Assembly: GCF_014281965.1 (NCBI RefSeq) | Contig: NZ_JACFTB010000007.1 | Coordinates: forward strand, 186,001 to 250,000 | Source: Rhodococcus sp. BP22 | Lineage (GTDB): Bacteria; Actinomycetota; Actinomycetes; Mycobacteriales; Mycobacteriaceae | Reading direction: 5' to 3' | Length of the DNA stretch: 64,000 bases | Shown: one piece after another, positions 9,901 to 17,424 of the stretch | Layout of the letters: the number at the start of each line of letters is the position of its first letter | Numbering within the stretch: the stretch's first letter is position 1 | Translations under genes and position numbers: made by a program | Notes under the pieces: generated by a model | The model's input: the letters and a program-made list of their open reading frames with translations, nothing else | The model's database searches: none | Told to the model about the DNA's origin: nothing

Positions 9901-10818
9901 GGATGTTTGCCGGAGGTCGGACCCTCCTTCAACTATCGACGCAATGAGCAACTCCTCGAGTACGCCGAAGTTGGACCAACGAGACAAGTACTCAGTGCCA
10001 AATTTTTTGCGATCCGACAAGAAGTTCGCTTCCGCCGGGCCTTTGAACGGTGTACTTGCGCGAGCGAACAGGGCACGGCGACTCTGGACAGCAACGACCG
10101 GTGTACGTGGAAGGTCGATCTTGGATAATTCAGTCCGAATGTTGTCTACATGTTCACCGACGCCGCGAGACAAAGATTGCCGTGCGGCATGACTGGCCAC
10201 TTTATCCGGGTGACGCCATCGCAGATTACGCACATTCAGAACGGCTACTGCCGGCTTTCCGTAGGCACGCACCCACTGAGCTACTTTCGCGAACTCTGAT
10301 GCCTGCTGGCTCTGGCTGTCGAAGCACAGCAAAACTACATCGGCAATTTCGACCGCGCGCCGTGCAGTTTCCTCGAGGTCAACCCGCGTCTGAGTACGAC
10401 CCCAGCCGTTGATTCCCGGCGTATCCCAGAGCCGACATCCATGCCATGCGATTTCCGTTACGTCTGTGGTCCAATCGCTTTCACCAGGCGATACGTAGCC
10501 ACCGTCAAGCCCACCGAACGCAGAAAGCAACGTACTCTTGCCCGCACCTGTTCTGCCGAAGAAGGCGACATTGAACGTCGACAGGGCCCGGCGCTGCTCA
10601 ATGAGGTGATTTCGAATGCTACTTGCGAAACCGTCGGCAGCTTCAGCAAGCTCAACCGTCAGTCCTGCACTAACCGGAGCGACCGTAGCAGGATCAGACA
10701 CTGCGGCAAACTGACCGATCAGTGAGTCGGCCAATAAATCGAGACGATCCAACTCTCGCTCACCACTACGCACGGCCTGCTCGACGGCATACTGCAACGC
10801 CGGTCCAGTCTCTTCCAT
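6982..10818 (-). CDS. Double dynamin-like GTPase protein (two G domains)
   Basis: This 1278-residue protein carries two GTPase cores. The first has a P-loop GRTGAGKS at 88-95 and DTPG at 132-135. The second has GDYSSGKS at 759-766, DTPG at 807-810 and NRSD (G4) at 870-873. Between them, residues ~495-540 form a hydrophobic hairpin-like segment (MAAGAASGVVFLPAVANF), and another hydrophobic stretch lies near 1170-1190. Fused tandem G domains with membrane-inserting paddles are known in DynA-type dynamin-like proteins. The ATG at 10818 follows AAAGG. It is the first large gene of the operon and is preceded at 91 bases by a 56-residue leader gene. Confidence 0.85.
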   Translation of the reverse strand: MEETGPALQYAVEQAVRSGERELDRLDLLADSLIGQFAAVSDPATVAPVSAGLTVELAEAADGFASSIRNHLIEQRRALSTFNVAFFGRTGAGKSTLLSAFGGLDGGYVSPGESDWTTDVTEIAWHGCRLWDTPGINGWGRTQTRVDLEETARRAVEIADVVLLCFDSQSQQASEFAKVAQWVRAYGKPAVAVLNVRNLRWRHPDKVASHAARQSLSRGVGEHVDNIRTELSKIDLPRTPVVAVQSRRALFARASTPFKGPAEANFLSDRKKFGTEYLSRWSNFGVLEELLIASIVEGGSDLRQTSLREGLREMLDAKASELDQLGQAIDPRIDAVERRIAQLLDVLGYVEGDERAQYLGGDSPDLLSALEGARGRPFTASAEGSLDRQMNRLITFHLSGLREDSITRAKGLVEAVFDEDKQFNQETFQEVVFTMSAIQTAVESMWNSKASFLLRELQLASADEAPDITGTATDSANLDSKAGGLTSNLARSMQIAGMAAGAASGVVFLPAVANFWNPVGWVGVTTSVGLGAVSFVSRFAGDRIAASTEKQGAEAKSKAIGESLAAVHKTYDRIEQDLLVEGRSLSWQMAEPILTELLKESLSLRGEKAAAGQLTANLREVSATLPVTVDVGTVMARAQDRVLADRLGVMLQDNGSRHSEVERSACGRKVWLGEDWFEYDSGNMDEDSLEASRLPVFVEQDNSDRTDLSQALTDAWDMPSSDSVAELIREIEVASRTDAQPVKVASVQVVTKPTVVVLGDYSSGKSSLIKRLLVEMSGKVPENLHVRGSATTSSVERYDLGHVQLLDTPGFQSGNHNHDALALASAGDASLILVVLHVNLLIGDMVLLQDIVQGTRSTIAKSSRMIYLINRSDELGVDPTAAPDDFLLLKRRKESELIAALASRGIEVDPTHVHTLSGDPFGEVGARTDISRTDYAHHSDWDGVAPLVRMLDSFSGKLGRAGVIGAQLDAALNAMLNERSRIEQKIMDLECETTARGSVQQSIKNSLQDSELLEASVRERAHRIVAPHANAARAKVQAAGSDEIDKLGSTINSWKFNSELESDIGQFWIKAQAEIEDWLRIHASTIGREIASVDFVSALRLDDGLDGIHSPALGGTVLAANIAKGGANLAKVLGNRDAIYAIGKSVGVKFKPWGAVNAASKVAKAAPILAAVGVAIDATTMIKGEVAQKSRESKRRELDGDIAHAADEHVKLILHGAAEDGLIPILHGCTRSLSDYGELLEAEQAVTNAERAALTASHSEIEQLLARTENLRQHERRA

Positions 10819-10909
10819 ATTTGCCTTTCTAAGGCCGCGCTACTGCACCACAGAAGGCGGGATTTGAATCGCCAATCGATTCATGACGAAGTTTTCGACG
10901 ATTGTCCAG

Positions 10910-11080
10910 CTATCGCTGCGACAGCCCGACGTCGTCGAGCTGGTCTTTGACCTGGACAGTTCCTTCAAGCGCCGCCAGCATCAAGTACTTCGCGTCGTCG
11001 GCCAACTCGTTGTCTGCGTCGATGGCATCCAACACGACCTCCATAAGCGGTCTGTCCACGGCTTCATCGGCTGCGGTCAC
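10910..11080 (-). CDS. 56-residue leader protein, paralogous to the N-terminus of the SMC-like ATPase
   Basis: A GTG at 11080 follows AGGGGAG and opens a 56-codon frame. Its sequence (DEAVDRPLMEVVLDAIDADN, then ELADDAKYLMLAALEG) closely matches the first ~53 residues of the ATPase encoded at 22196-24640. It then diverges and stops immediately. The upstream ~200 bases are also homologous between the two loci. It may be a truncated ATPase relic left by a segmental duplication, or a real small helical protein heading the GTPase operon. The intact frame and ribosome site leave both open. Confidence 0.55.
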   Translation of the reverse strand: MTAADEAVDRPLMEVVLDAIDADNELADDAKYLMLAALEGTVQVKDQLDDVGLSQR

Positions 11081-11595
11081 CGGCACTCCCCTGTCGACTA
11101 GAACGGACTCAACCAGACCACACAGTTCCACATCGCACCGACAGTTCGCACAGTGTCCACGATCCATGGGCTGCGACACCTCTAACGTCGGAGACCGCCA
11201 GGCCAACAGTGGCGCAGATGCGCAGGTGCATTCAGCGCTATGAGAAGTGGTCCAGTAACGATGGAACCGATCGCTGCTCGTTGCCGTCCAACTAATGGGG
11301 CACGGACTTCAGTCAGCCCTGACCTTGCTCATGGTCCCATCGCGGAAAGTCACCTTCCGCCGCCATCAGCCGGTGACCCTCCCACGGATCCCCATAGATC
11401 TCGTACGGATTCCCCAGCTCGGCCAAGCGAGCGAGACCGGCATCGGTGATATCGGCACGAAAGACTTCGGTGTTCGCCAACTCCTTGTCAGTTGCGTTCA
11501 ACACACCGGGACTGCCCTCGAACCCGTTGGCGATTCGACTGATAGCAACCTCGTCGGAGACCCCCCATGGCTCCCAAGTCTGAGTGGTTTTCATT
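10925..11595. repeat. Segmental duplication, copy 1
   Basis: This stretch is homologous, in the same orientation, to 24489-25465. Matching landmarks in order are the ATPase N-terminal module, its ribosome site, a shared ~190-base upstream region (for example the run ending in cgaccgtgttcgcac-like text on one strand), and an immunity-type coding segment whose stop is at 11313 here and 25181 there. By eye most aligned bases agree. Copy 2 contains ~280 extra bases near 24880-25165. The two copies bracket the ESX/toxin array. Confidence 0.8.
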
Positions 11596-11774
11596 GCCCA
11601 GCCACCAAAACGGAGGTGCCCCTTCGCTGCGATTTCAGCGATTACTTCGAGAATTCTTTGTCTCGAGTAGCCGGCCGGTGTGATTCGACGTATCAATGAG
11701 GCGAACGCGCCAACAGGCATCCAGTCATCCGACATCTCGAACAGCAGAAAGTGCTCGAGTCGTTTATCTATCAT
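11313..11774 (-). CDS. Probable immunity protein for the adjacent WXG-type toxin
   Basis: This 153-residue soluble protein has no signal peptide or membrane segment. Its ATG (11772-11774) overlaps the TGA of the upstream toxin gene in an ATGA junction. That order, toxin then small immunity gene, is standard for polymorphic toxin pairs. The N-terminal half (residues ~1-60) looks like a winged-helix-type helical fold (RRITPAGYSRQRILEVIAEI), which may be chance. The C-terminal two thirds recur as a frameshifted relic at 25181-25455. The role is inferred from position; I do not recognise the family. Confidence 0.6.
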   Translation of the reverse strand: MIDKRLEHFLLFEMSDDWMPVGAFASLIRRITPAGYSRQRILEVIAEIAAKGHLRFGGWAMKTTQTWEPWGVSDEVAISRIANGFEGSPGVLNATDKELANTEVFRADITDAGLARLAELGNPYEIYGDPWEGHRLMAAEGDFPRWDHEQGQG

Positions 11775-12733
11775 GCGATGTGCACCTTCGCTATTCCTCC
11801 GTCTGGATACGTGATATCCATTGTGGCACCGCCCGATCTGCTGGACTCGCGCAACCTGACTTTAGTGCCGTCAGGCAATTCCATCACTTTTCCTGGATAC
11901 TTGTCGCCGTCCGCAAGTCGCGCCTCGGTAGTCAGTGAATCCCATAGATCCCTCAGTTGCTGGTCGGTGTCCACCTGCCTTACCGGCTGATTCCGCCCGG
12001 GCACCGTCCCGTCCAAAATTTGGTCCCTTACGCCATCAGCACCAACCGGGCCAGCGTCTTCGAAAAACGAACTTGGGACAGCACTTTCAATCGTGTCCCA
12101 CGCATCGACCCCGAACTCATCGACCAGGGCAAACAAGATCGCGCCCGCCGACACGAGCCCAGCCGAGATCAAGGCCGCGACCGCGGCGTCGATAACGAAA
12201 GCAAGTCCGATTACGACAGGCACAAATCCGAGCAGATCCGGCCCAGCTCCGAATTTTTTCAAAGCGTGATCGATCGACCGCGCGGCCTCCGCATCGCTTC
12301 TGTGCAATTCGCTCAGGCATCGACGGAGGTTGCGCTGGTGTTCTTCCCGCAAAGCTGGATCTGTGCCGTCGCCCGAGATCGCCCAATCCTCTGTAACCAC
12401 CCACCCCGCTATCTCAATGGACTCGATCGCCGTCACCACCTGCTGACGGGCATTCGCGAATCGCGTCACTCCCTCAACTACCGCTGACTCCAAGAATCGC
12501 GTCGCGTGCGCGACCAGTTGAATGCGGTCCGACTCAGCTATTGCCCAATCCTCAGCAGCTGATTGTGCATTGCCGCTCCAGGTATGCGATACGCGGAACG
12601 ATTCCATAACTTTGCTCGGGCGGGGTGCTAGGTCGTCCAAAACCTCCGCGAGGCGACGAAGTTCAGATGCTTCTGCAAGGACGTTATCTGGGCCCCAACC
12701 GAGAACGGTGGTCTTCCCTGGAGCGCTTCTCAC
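11771..12733 (-). CDS. WXG-type ESX-exported polymorphic toxin
   Basis: This 320-residue protein has a helical N-terminus with a W-x-G turn (TWSG, W52-G54), typical of type VII secretion substrates. A strongly hydrophobic segment at ~168-210 follows (LLGFVPVVIGLAFVIDA). A compact C-terminal domain at ~265-320 contains PGKVMELPDGTKVRLR, SSRSGGATMDI and ends PDGGIAKVHIA. That G/S-rich signature recurs at C-termini of actinobacterial polymorphic toxins; I assign no catalytic class. The GTG start overlaps the stop of a preceding ESX-like gene, and the immunity gene overlaps its end. Confidence 0.72.
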   Translation of the reverse strand: MRSAPGKTTVLGWGPDNVLAEASELRRLAEVLDDLAPRPSKVMESFRVSHTWSGNAQSAAEDWAIAESDRIQLVAHATRFLESAVVEGVTRFANARQQVVTAIESIEIAGWVVTEDWAISGDGTDPALREEHQRNLRRCLSELHRSDAEAARSIDHALKKFGAGPDLLGFVPVVIGLAFVIDAAVAALISAGLVSAGAILFALVDEFGVDAWDTIESAVPSSFFEDAGPVGADGVRDQILDGTVPGRNQPVRQVDTDQQLRDLWDSLTTEARLADGDKYPGKVMELPDGTKVRLRESSRSGGATMDITYPDGGIAKVHIA

Positions 12734-13074
12734 AAGCTTGGTCTACCAACTTCTCCACCAGGGAGTAGTCCAATCAACGAACTCGCGAACTCATTGTCGG
12801 TCTGTTCATACCCGGATGCACAGTCGTCGATACTCTCGGACAACTGCTTCAATCGTTTCGACGGTGCTTCGACGCTGGCCGTTACAACCAGGCGAACCTG
12901 CGCCAGCACGGATGCCAGCTAAGAGCCTGCAACCGACTGCACATCGAAGTTCACTGTCGAGGCCGAGTCGGTCAATGAGTAGACATAGGTCTGGAGCTCA
13001 CTCGACGTCGAACGCATCGCTGCTGAATCTGCCTCCAAGGGGATAGCAGTTCCTCCGCCTACGTCCCTCACCAT
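12730..13074 (-). pseudogene. Frameshifted small ESX-type helical protein
   Basis: The ATG at 13074 follows GGGAG and encodes a 51-residue segment ending DVQSVAGS before a TAG at 12919-12921. Immediately after, another frame reads LASVLAQVRLVVTASVEAPS and continues to LLPGGEVGRPSL with a stop at 12730-12732, which overlaps the toxin GTG (GTGA). Joining both frames gives a ~110-residue helical protein of the size of ESX partners. One single-base indel separates the halves, so this is either an inactivated partner or a sequencing error. Confidence 0.65.
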
Positions 13075-13079
13075 TGCAT

Positions 13080-13745
13080 TCTCCCGATTTGGTACGTCAG
13101 TTTCAGCGCGCACGAGCGATACTCGCTCCAGTAGGTTTCGACGCACGTCGACCACGTTTGGTTGCATCCGGTGCGGGTTTTGTCATTCAAAGCCCAACGG
13201 GAATCCTTAGTGTCGGGACAGGTATAGCCGCCCGGCACGTCGATCATCCGTTGTTGAAGAGAAGGACTGGCCGGTAAGAGTGGATCCGGTTGTATCAGTG
13301 ACCGTCAATCGATTGTTCACCGAAGTCGACGCGTTCGTGTCGGACGCTGCCCTGCGCGGCTCCGACGATCTCGGCGAGCAGCAACTTCACTGTGCGCACA
13401 AGACGCACTCTCCGAACTGATCGTGCTGCAGCGCCGATGACTTCGTAAGGCGCCCTTCACGAACGACCACCAGCGGCGCTCGAGACGAGCAAAGATGCCC
13501 GACGAGTGACGACGCGTCTGGTATCACCGACGAGAGTTCAACGGCGTCCAACGAGCGGGAACGAGCGATAGACGAACTACATGCCGCCGAAAGCCATTCT
13601 GTAGCTCCTGTTCCGGTGTACAGTCGTCCGCCATCTCGAACCGCAACAAGTTGAGATCCCGGTCTTCAACTATGCGTCGAGCTCAAAAGTGTCGGATGCT
13701 TCGACTCCGCCAGTGAGGAAGGCTTCTTCGCTGCTAGCACTGAGA
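13080..13745. other. No intact gene (about 670 bases)
   Basis: No frame of convincing length spans this stretch. A short plus-strand fragment from the GTG near 13279 reads DPVVSVTVNRLFTEVDAFVS and stops within ~45 codons. The rest is broken in all frames while base composition stays high-GC. It is most likely a decayed gene of the adjacent ESX-type array, but I cannot name the parent. Confidence 0.5.
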
Positions 13746-14234
13746 CTATTCCAACCACGACATACGCCCGAAGTAACCGTCAACATCGTCTCGCTCATCA
13801 ATCATGCGGTGGTCGGAAAAATGCGCTGAGAAACTCTGATATTCCAGGTTGTCCGGGTTGGGCTGACTCAGCTCTCCAGATAGCGATTCTTGCGTCACAG
13901 GCTCGGTTCTTTGATCAGCGCCGGTTTCAGTCGCTGGGCTATTGCCGATAGTCGCATCTGCGATTCGAGCCACGACTGGGTCGTCGCGGAGTTCGGCCAT
14001 GATCGCGGTCGAACGCATCTGGACTTCCTGCGAGGTAAGCCGATACACGCGCGTGATCAGATCGGCCAGCGCTTCGGGCCCGCGTGCCCACGCGTCGTGA
14101 GCGATCGAGAGTTCGGTGAGTCGACCGTTTGCGTCTGTCCGAATGGTGACACCGTCGAGGTGCGTGTTTCCATGGACTTCGGCCACAGCCCGTTGAAGTC
14201 GTCGAACTTTGGCACCAAGTTCTTCGCGGGTCAT
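13746..14234 (-). CDS. YbaB/EbfC-like protein, copy 1
   Basis: This 162-residue protein resembles the YbaB/EbfC nucleoid-associated fold in its first ~100 residues: an N-terminal helix EELGAKVRRLQRAVAEV, a strand pattern DGVTIRTDANGRLTELSI, and a long C-terminal helix. Versions of this fold are commonly linked to ESX loci. The tail (residues ~105-162) is acidic and variable, ending YFGRMSWLE. ATG 14234 follows AGGAGA. It is the last intact gene of the array and a close paralogue of the gene at 17425-17913. DNA binding is inferred. Confidence 0.7.
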   Translation of the reverse strand: MTREELGAKVRRLQRAVAEVHGNTHLDGVTIRTDANGRLTELSIAHDAWARGPEALADLITRVYRLTSQEVQMRSTAIMAELRDDPVVARIADATIGNSPATETGADQRTEPVTQESLSGELSQPNPDNLEYQSFSAHFSDHRMIDERDDVDGYFGRMSWLE

Positions 14235-14276
14235 AGCGATCGTCTCCTAGGGACACGTAAGTCGTTTGGGGCGTGG

Positions 14277-15101
14277 TCAGTTGCTACCGTCGGGCCATCC
14301 TGGGTAGGCCGGCTGCACTGGTGGCGGGGTGCTCCTGGCGTAGGCATTGCGAGTGATGATTCGTGGTGCGTCCGGGTAGAGCGATTGCGCCCATGGGGCG
14401 CAACGACCTTTGCCAGACGTGACCGGATCGATATCTATGAAGCCGTCGATTTCCCAACCGCCGAATTCGTTGCCGACAGGCGCTTGCCATTGCAGTTTAT
14501 CGCCTACCGGTGAAGACGTTGGTTGGGGCACCGCAGGTGCCGTCAAGGGGTCGCCGGTGCGAATAAAACTTGAGCGAAGCTCCTGTCCGTCACCGTCGGT
14601 GAGCCGCGATGGAGAGTACTTTCCGTCTACGAGTACGTCGAGGCCGATGGAAAGCGCACATGACAGTACGTCGAAGCCAGCGTCCGTCGGGATGACCTGT
14701 TGGATGTGACCGTGGACTGTACCGACAAACGGACCCTGTCCTGTGTCGGCCTGAAAAAGCGAGTACAGCGGGCCGCCTGCCTCGCTGTTCGAACTGGCCG
14801 CAAACCCTACATACGCATAGTCAAGACCAACCATCAGCCCAATGACGAGTGACTCTCCGGCGGCGCGGATAGCGGTTCCCTCAGCCGAGAACAGGTCGAT
14901 ACCAGGTTCCGCAGACCACACCATCGTGGCGTCACGCACGCGATCAGGAACCTCGTAGACATTGATCGCCGGCCAACGCGACAACGACGTCGTCTCTGGC
15001 GCGGAGCCGTCGTCGTCGACGGAATCGCACGCTGCAACCGCGGTCAGCATCGTCAGCAGGACTGCGGTTATCATGCTCGCCCGCCGGCTACGCTGTTTCA
15101 T
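14277..15101 (-). CDS. ESX-array lipoprotein, paralogue 1
   Basis: This 274-residue lipoprotein has a basic start (MKQRSRR), a hydrophobic signal and a lipobox (LTAVAAC), so it is probably anchored outside the cytoplasmic membrane. All four paralogues share VPD-type motifs (DATMVWSAEPGIDL), GLDY(A/T)Y and a C-terminal PPPVQPAYPGWP. Its ATG overlaps the TGA of a remnant of the 851-residue protein's tail (ATGA), which sets the start at 15101 rather than upstream. Coupling to an ESX-type protein tail suggests an extracytoplasmic partner or immunity role, which is inference. Confidence 0.8.
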   Translation of the reverse strand: MKQRSRRASMITAVLLTMLTAVAACDSVDDDGSAPETTSLSRWPAINVYEVPDRVRDATMVWSAEPGIDLFSAEGTAIRAAGESLVIGLMVGLDYAYVGFAASSNSEAGGPLYSLFQADTGQGPFVGTVHGHIQQVIPTDAGFDVLSCALSIGLDVLVDGKYSPSRLTDGDGQELRSSFIRTGDPLTAPAVPQPTSSPVGDKLQWQAPVGNEFGGWEIDGFIDIDPVTSGKGRCAPWAQSLYPDAPRIITRNAYARSTPPPVQPAYPGWPDGSN

Positions 15102-15316
15102 CCGTAGATCTCCGCTCGCCAAGTATTTTTCGAGTCACGAGATGATTCACCGCTTGCCGGCCAATCCACAATTACTCCACTATTCGGATTGTTTCCTTCG
15201 AGTCGAATCGCCGCGGCCAACTGATACCGCTGCTCACCCCGTGTAGCATTGCGTGCGCACTCGTCCAGTTGAAGTCGTCGAACTTTCATATCGAGTTCTT
15301 TATGAGTCAAAGCCAT
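15098..15316 (-). pseudogene. Fusion remnant: YbaB-like start joined to the tail of the 851-residue protein
   Basis: The 72-codon frame opens with THKELDMKVRRLQ, matching the YbaB-like paralogues. It then switches to DECARNATRGEQRYQLAAAI and ends NTWRAEIYG, matching the last ~60 residues of the protein at 18772-21327 (DEYTRNATGDGQQ, ending KNKWPWKILG). The frame is open across the joint, so it may still be translated. It looks like the product of a deletion between two array units. Confidence 0.75.
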
Positions 15317-15351
15317 AACTCCTACCGAGCACCGTGTTGTTCTGAGCCAAT

Positions 15352-16176
15352 TCAGTGGCTGCTGTCGGGCCAACCGGGGTATGCCGGTTGCACCGGGGGT
15401 GGATTGTCTCTGGCGTAAGCATCACGGGCGATCGCGGGAGTCGTGTGCGGGTATAGCGATCGCGCCCACCGGGCGCATCGACCGTTCCCCGAAGTGGTCG
15501 GATCCCTGTCGGTGAAACCGTCGATTTCCCAGCCGATGAACTGATTGCCCGTGGGCGCCTGCCAGTGGCGATTATCCGGACCTGTTGAAGACGATGGTTG
15601 TGTCACCACTGGTGATTTCGCTGCCTCACCGGTGCGGATGAACCGTGAACGTAGTTCACCTCCCTCACCGCCCGCGAGCCCCGACGGGCTGTATTTGCCG
15701 TCGACTTTCACATCGAGGCCGACGGAAAGCACGCACGAGATGACATCAAAGCCGGCCTCAGTGGGAACGATCTGCTGGAGGTGACCGTGAAGCGTCCCCG
15801 CGAACGGACCTTGTCCGGTGTCGGCTCGGAACAGTGAATACAGCGGGCCGCCGGCCACGCTGTTCGAACTGTCTGCAAAACCTAAATACGTGTAGTCGAG
15901 CCCGGCCAAAGACCCGATAGCGAAGGACTCTAGAGCAGCGCGAATCAGTGTTCCCTCGGTTGCAAGGAGATCGATACCCGGTTCAGCAGACCAGACCATC
16001 GTTGCGTCACGGATCTGGTCAGGAACTTCATAGACATCTGTGGCCGGCCGATGTGAGGCTGACGTCGTCGCTGGCGCCCCACCGTGCTCGGTGGTTGAAT
16101 CGCACGCTGCGACAACACCCAGCATTGCCAACAGAACAGCGGCGGCCAAACGCATGATTCGCCCTCCTTCGCTCAT
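15352..16176 (-). CDS. ESX-array lipoprotein, paralogue 2
   Basis: This 274-residue lipoprotein has a lipobox LGVVAAC and the same core motifs as its paralogues (DATMVWSAEPGIDL, the YLGF segment, PPPVQPAYPGWP). The ATG at 16176 overlaps the TGA of the upstream tail remnant as in the other units, so I use it. A second ATG at 16155, behind AAGGAGG, would give MRLAAAVLLAML and is also plausible. Four cysteines beyond the lipid anchor site are few, so no metal or disulfide-rich domain is evident. Confidence 0.78.
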   Translation of the reverse strand: MSEGGRIMRLAAAVLLAMLGVVAACDSTTEHGGAPATTSASHRPATDVYEVPDQIRDATMVWSAEPGIDLLATEGTLIRAALESFAIGSLAGLDYTYLGFADSSNSVAGGPLYSLFRADTGQGPFAGTLHGHLQQIVPTEAGFDVISCVLSVGLDVKVDGKYSPSGLAGGEGGELRSRFIRTGEAAKSPVVTQPSSSTGPDNRHWQAPTGNQFIGWEIDGFTDRDPTTSGNGRCARWARSLYPHTTPAIARDAYARDNPPPVQPAYPGWPDSSH

Positions 16177-16531
16177 CCGTGAATCCTCACTCTGCTTCTC
16201 GAGTCATGACACGATTCATCACTTGCTAGCCAAGCCAGGATCTCCCCACTGGCTGGGCTCTTCCCTTCGGGCCGACTCACCATTGCCAGCTGATCCCACT
16301 GCTCGTCCCCCGTCGCGTTGCGTGTGTACTCGTCGAGCTTCGGAATTCCGCGTTCCTTGCATCGAATCCGAATGTCGATGCGTCAAGCGTGATCTCGCGG
16401 CTCATAGGCGCTTCGCGATCATCCACCGACAGTACGTAGGGCTTCATGAACTCAGAAGCAGCTGCGACGGCGATTCCTCCCCGGCGCCATTCCCCCAGCG
16501 ACCTGATCGCACCGAGATCCGCTCCCAACAT
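16173..16531 (-). pseudogene. Collapsed unit: EspC-like start, internal piece and tail of the 851-residue protein
   Basis: The frame opens MLGADLGAIRSLG, matching the start of the EspC-like gene (21324-21635). It jumps to GGIAVAAASEFMKPYVLSVDD, matching an internal segment of the 851-residue protein. After a one-base shift it resumes as LDEYTRNATGDEQ and ends at VRIHG, where the TGA overlaps the lipoprotein ATG. Two large deletions and a frameshift have removed almost the whole large gene but kept both ends. Confidence 0.8.
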
Positions 16532-16555
16532 GCATGAATCTTGTTTTTAACGTCG

Positions 16556-17380
16556 TTAACTGGCACTATCCGGCCATCCCGGGTAGGCCGGCTGAACGGG
16601 GGGCGGGTTGTCTCGGGCGTATGCCTCACGAGAGACGATGGGCTCTACGTCCGGATACAGTGATCTCGCCCATGGAACGCAACGACCACTTTCCGCCGTG
16701 CCAGGTTCAACATCAGCAAATCCGTCGATTTCCCACCCGGCAAACCTGTTATCGGTAGGCGCCTGCCAATGCAAATTCTCGGACTCCTGAATGGACGACG
16801 GCATGGATTCACGTGCTGTCGTTGTCTTGTCGCCGGTGCGGATGAAGCGTATGCGCAGTTCTTCTCCCGCTATATTGGTCAGGAGCGACGGCGAGTACTT
16901 GCCGTTTTCGAGGACGTCGAGCCCGATCGACAGCACGCACGTCAACGCCTCGAATCCGTTATCACTTGGATTGACTTTTTGAATACGACTATGAATCGTT
17001 CCTGCGAACGGACCGTCGCCGGTCGCGGATTGGAAGATTGAGTATATCGAATCCCCGCCTTTGTAGTTACCGCTGGCCGCGAAGCCTCGATATGTGTAGT
17101 CCAAGCCAACCGTAGCTCCAATAGCTATCGATTCCTGGGCGGCACGGATCAAAGTACCCTCGGCAGAAAAGAGGTCGACCTCCGGCTCTGCGGACCACAC
17201 CATAGTGGCATCACCCAGTTGATCTGGAACTTCATAGACGTCGGAGCCGGACGAATGCGACGTCGACGACGTCTGTTGGATAGAACTGTCCTCGACAGGA
17301 GACCCGCAAGCTGTCACCGCAATCTGGATCGTCAGCAGAACGGCTACTACCATCCGCACGCGTCGACTTCGCTGTTTCAT
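16556..17380 (-). CDS. ESX-array lipoprotein, paralogue 3
   Basis: This 274-residue lipoprotein begins MKQRSRRVRM and has a hydrophobic signal with lipobox IAVTAC. It shares DATMVWSAEPEVDLFSAEGT and the ARDNPPPVQPAYPGWPD terminus with its paralogues. The ATG at 17380 follows GGGAGA and overlaps the TGA of a short relic of the 851-residue protein's tail. The middle (residues ~100-190) is the most diverged part of the four, while both ends are conserved. Confidence 0.78.
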   Translation of the reverse strand: MKQRSRRVRMVVAVLLTIQIAVTACGSPVEDSSIQQTSSTSHSSGSDVYEVPDQLGDATMVWSAEPEVDLFSAEGTLIRAAQESIAIGATVGLDYTYRGFAASGNYKGGDSIYSIFQSATGDGPFAGTIHSRIQKVNPSDNGFEALTCVLSIGLDVLENGKYSPSLLTNIAGEELRIRFIRTGDKTTTARESMPSSIQESENLHWQAPTDNRFAGWEIDGFADVEPGTAESGRCVPWARSLYPDVEPIVSREAYARDNPPPVQPAYPGWPDSAS

Positions 17381-17424
17381 CTGTAAATCTCCCACGGCCA
17401 CTGGTTGTTTGACAGGCTTTGGGA
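17377..17424 (-). pseudogene. Short tail relic of the 851-residue protein
   Basis: Directly after the stop of the YbaB-like gene, the same frame reads SLSNNQWPWEIYR before a TGA that overlaps the next lipoprotein ATG. This matches the terminus KNKWPWKILG of the intact large protein. It shows that this lipoprotein also once followed a complete large gene. Confidence 0.6.
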
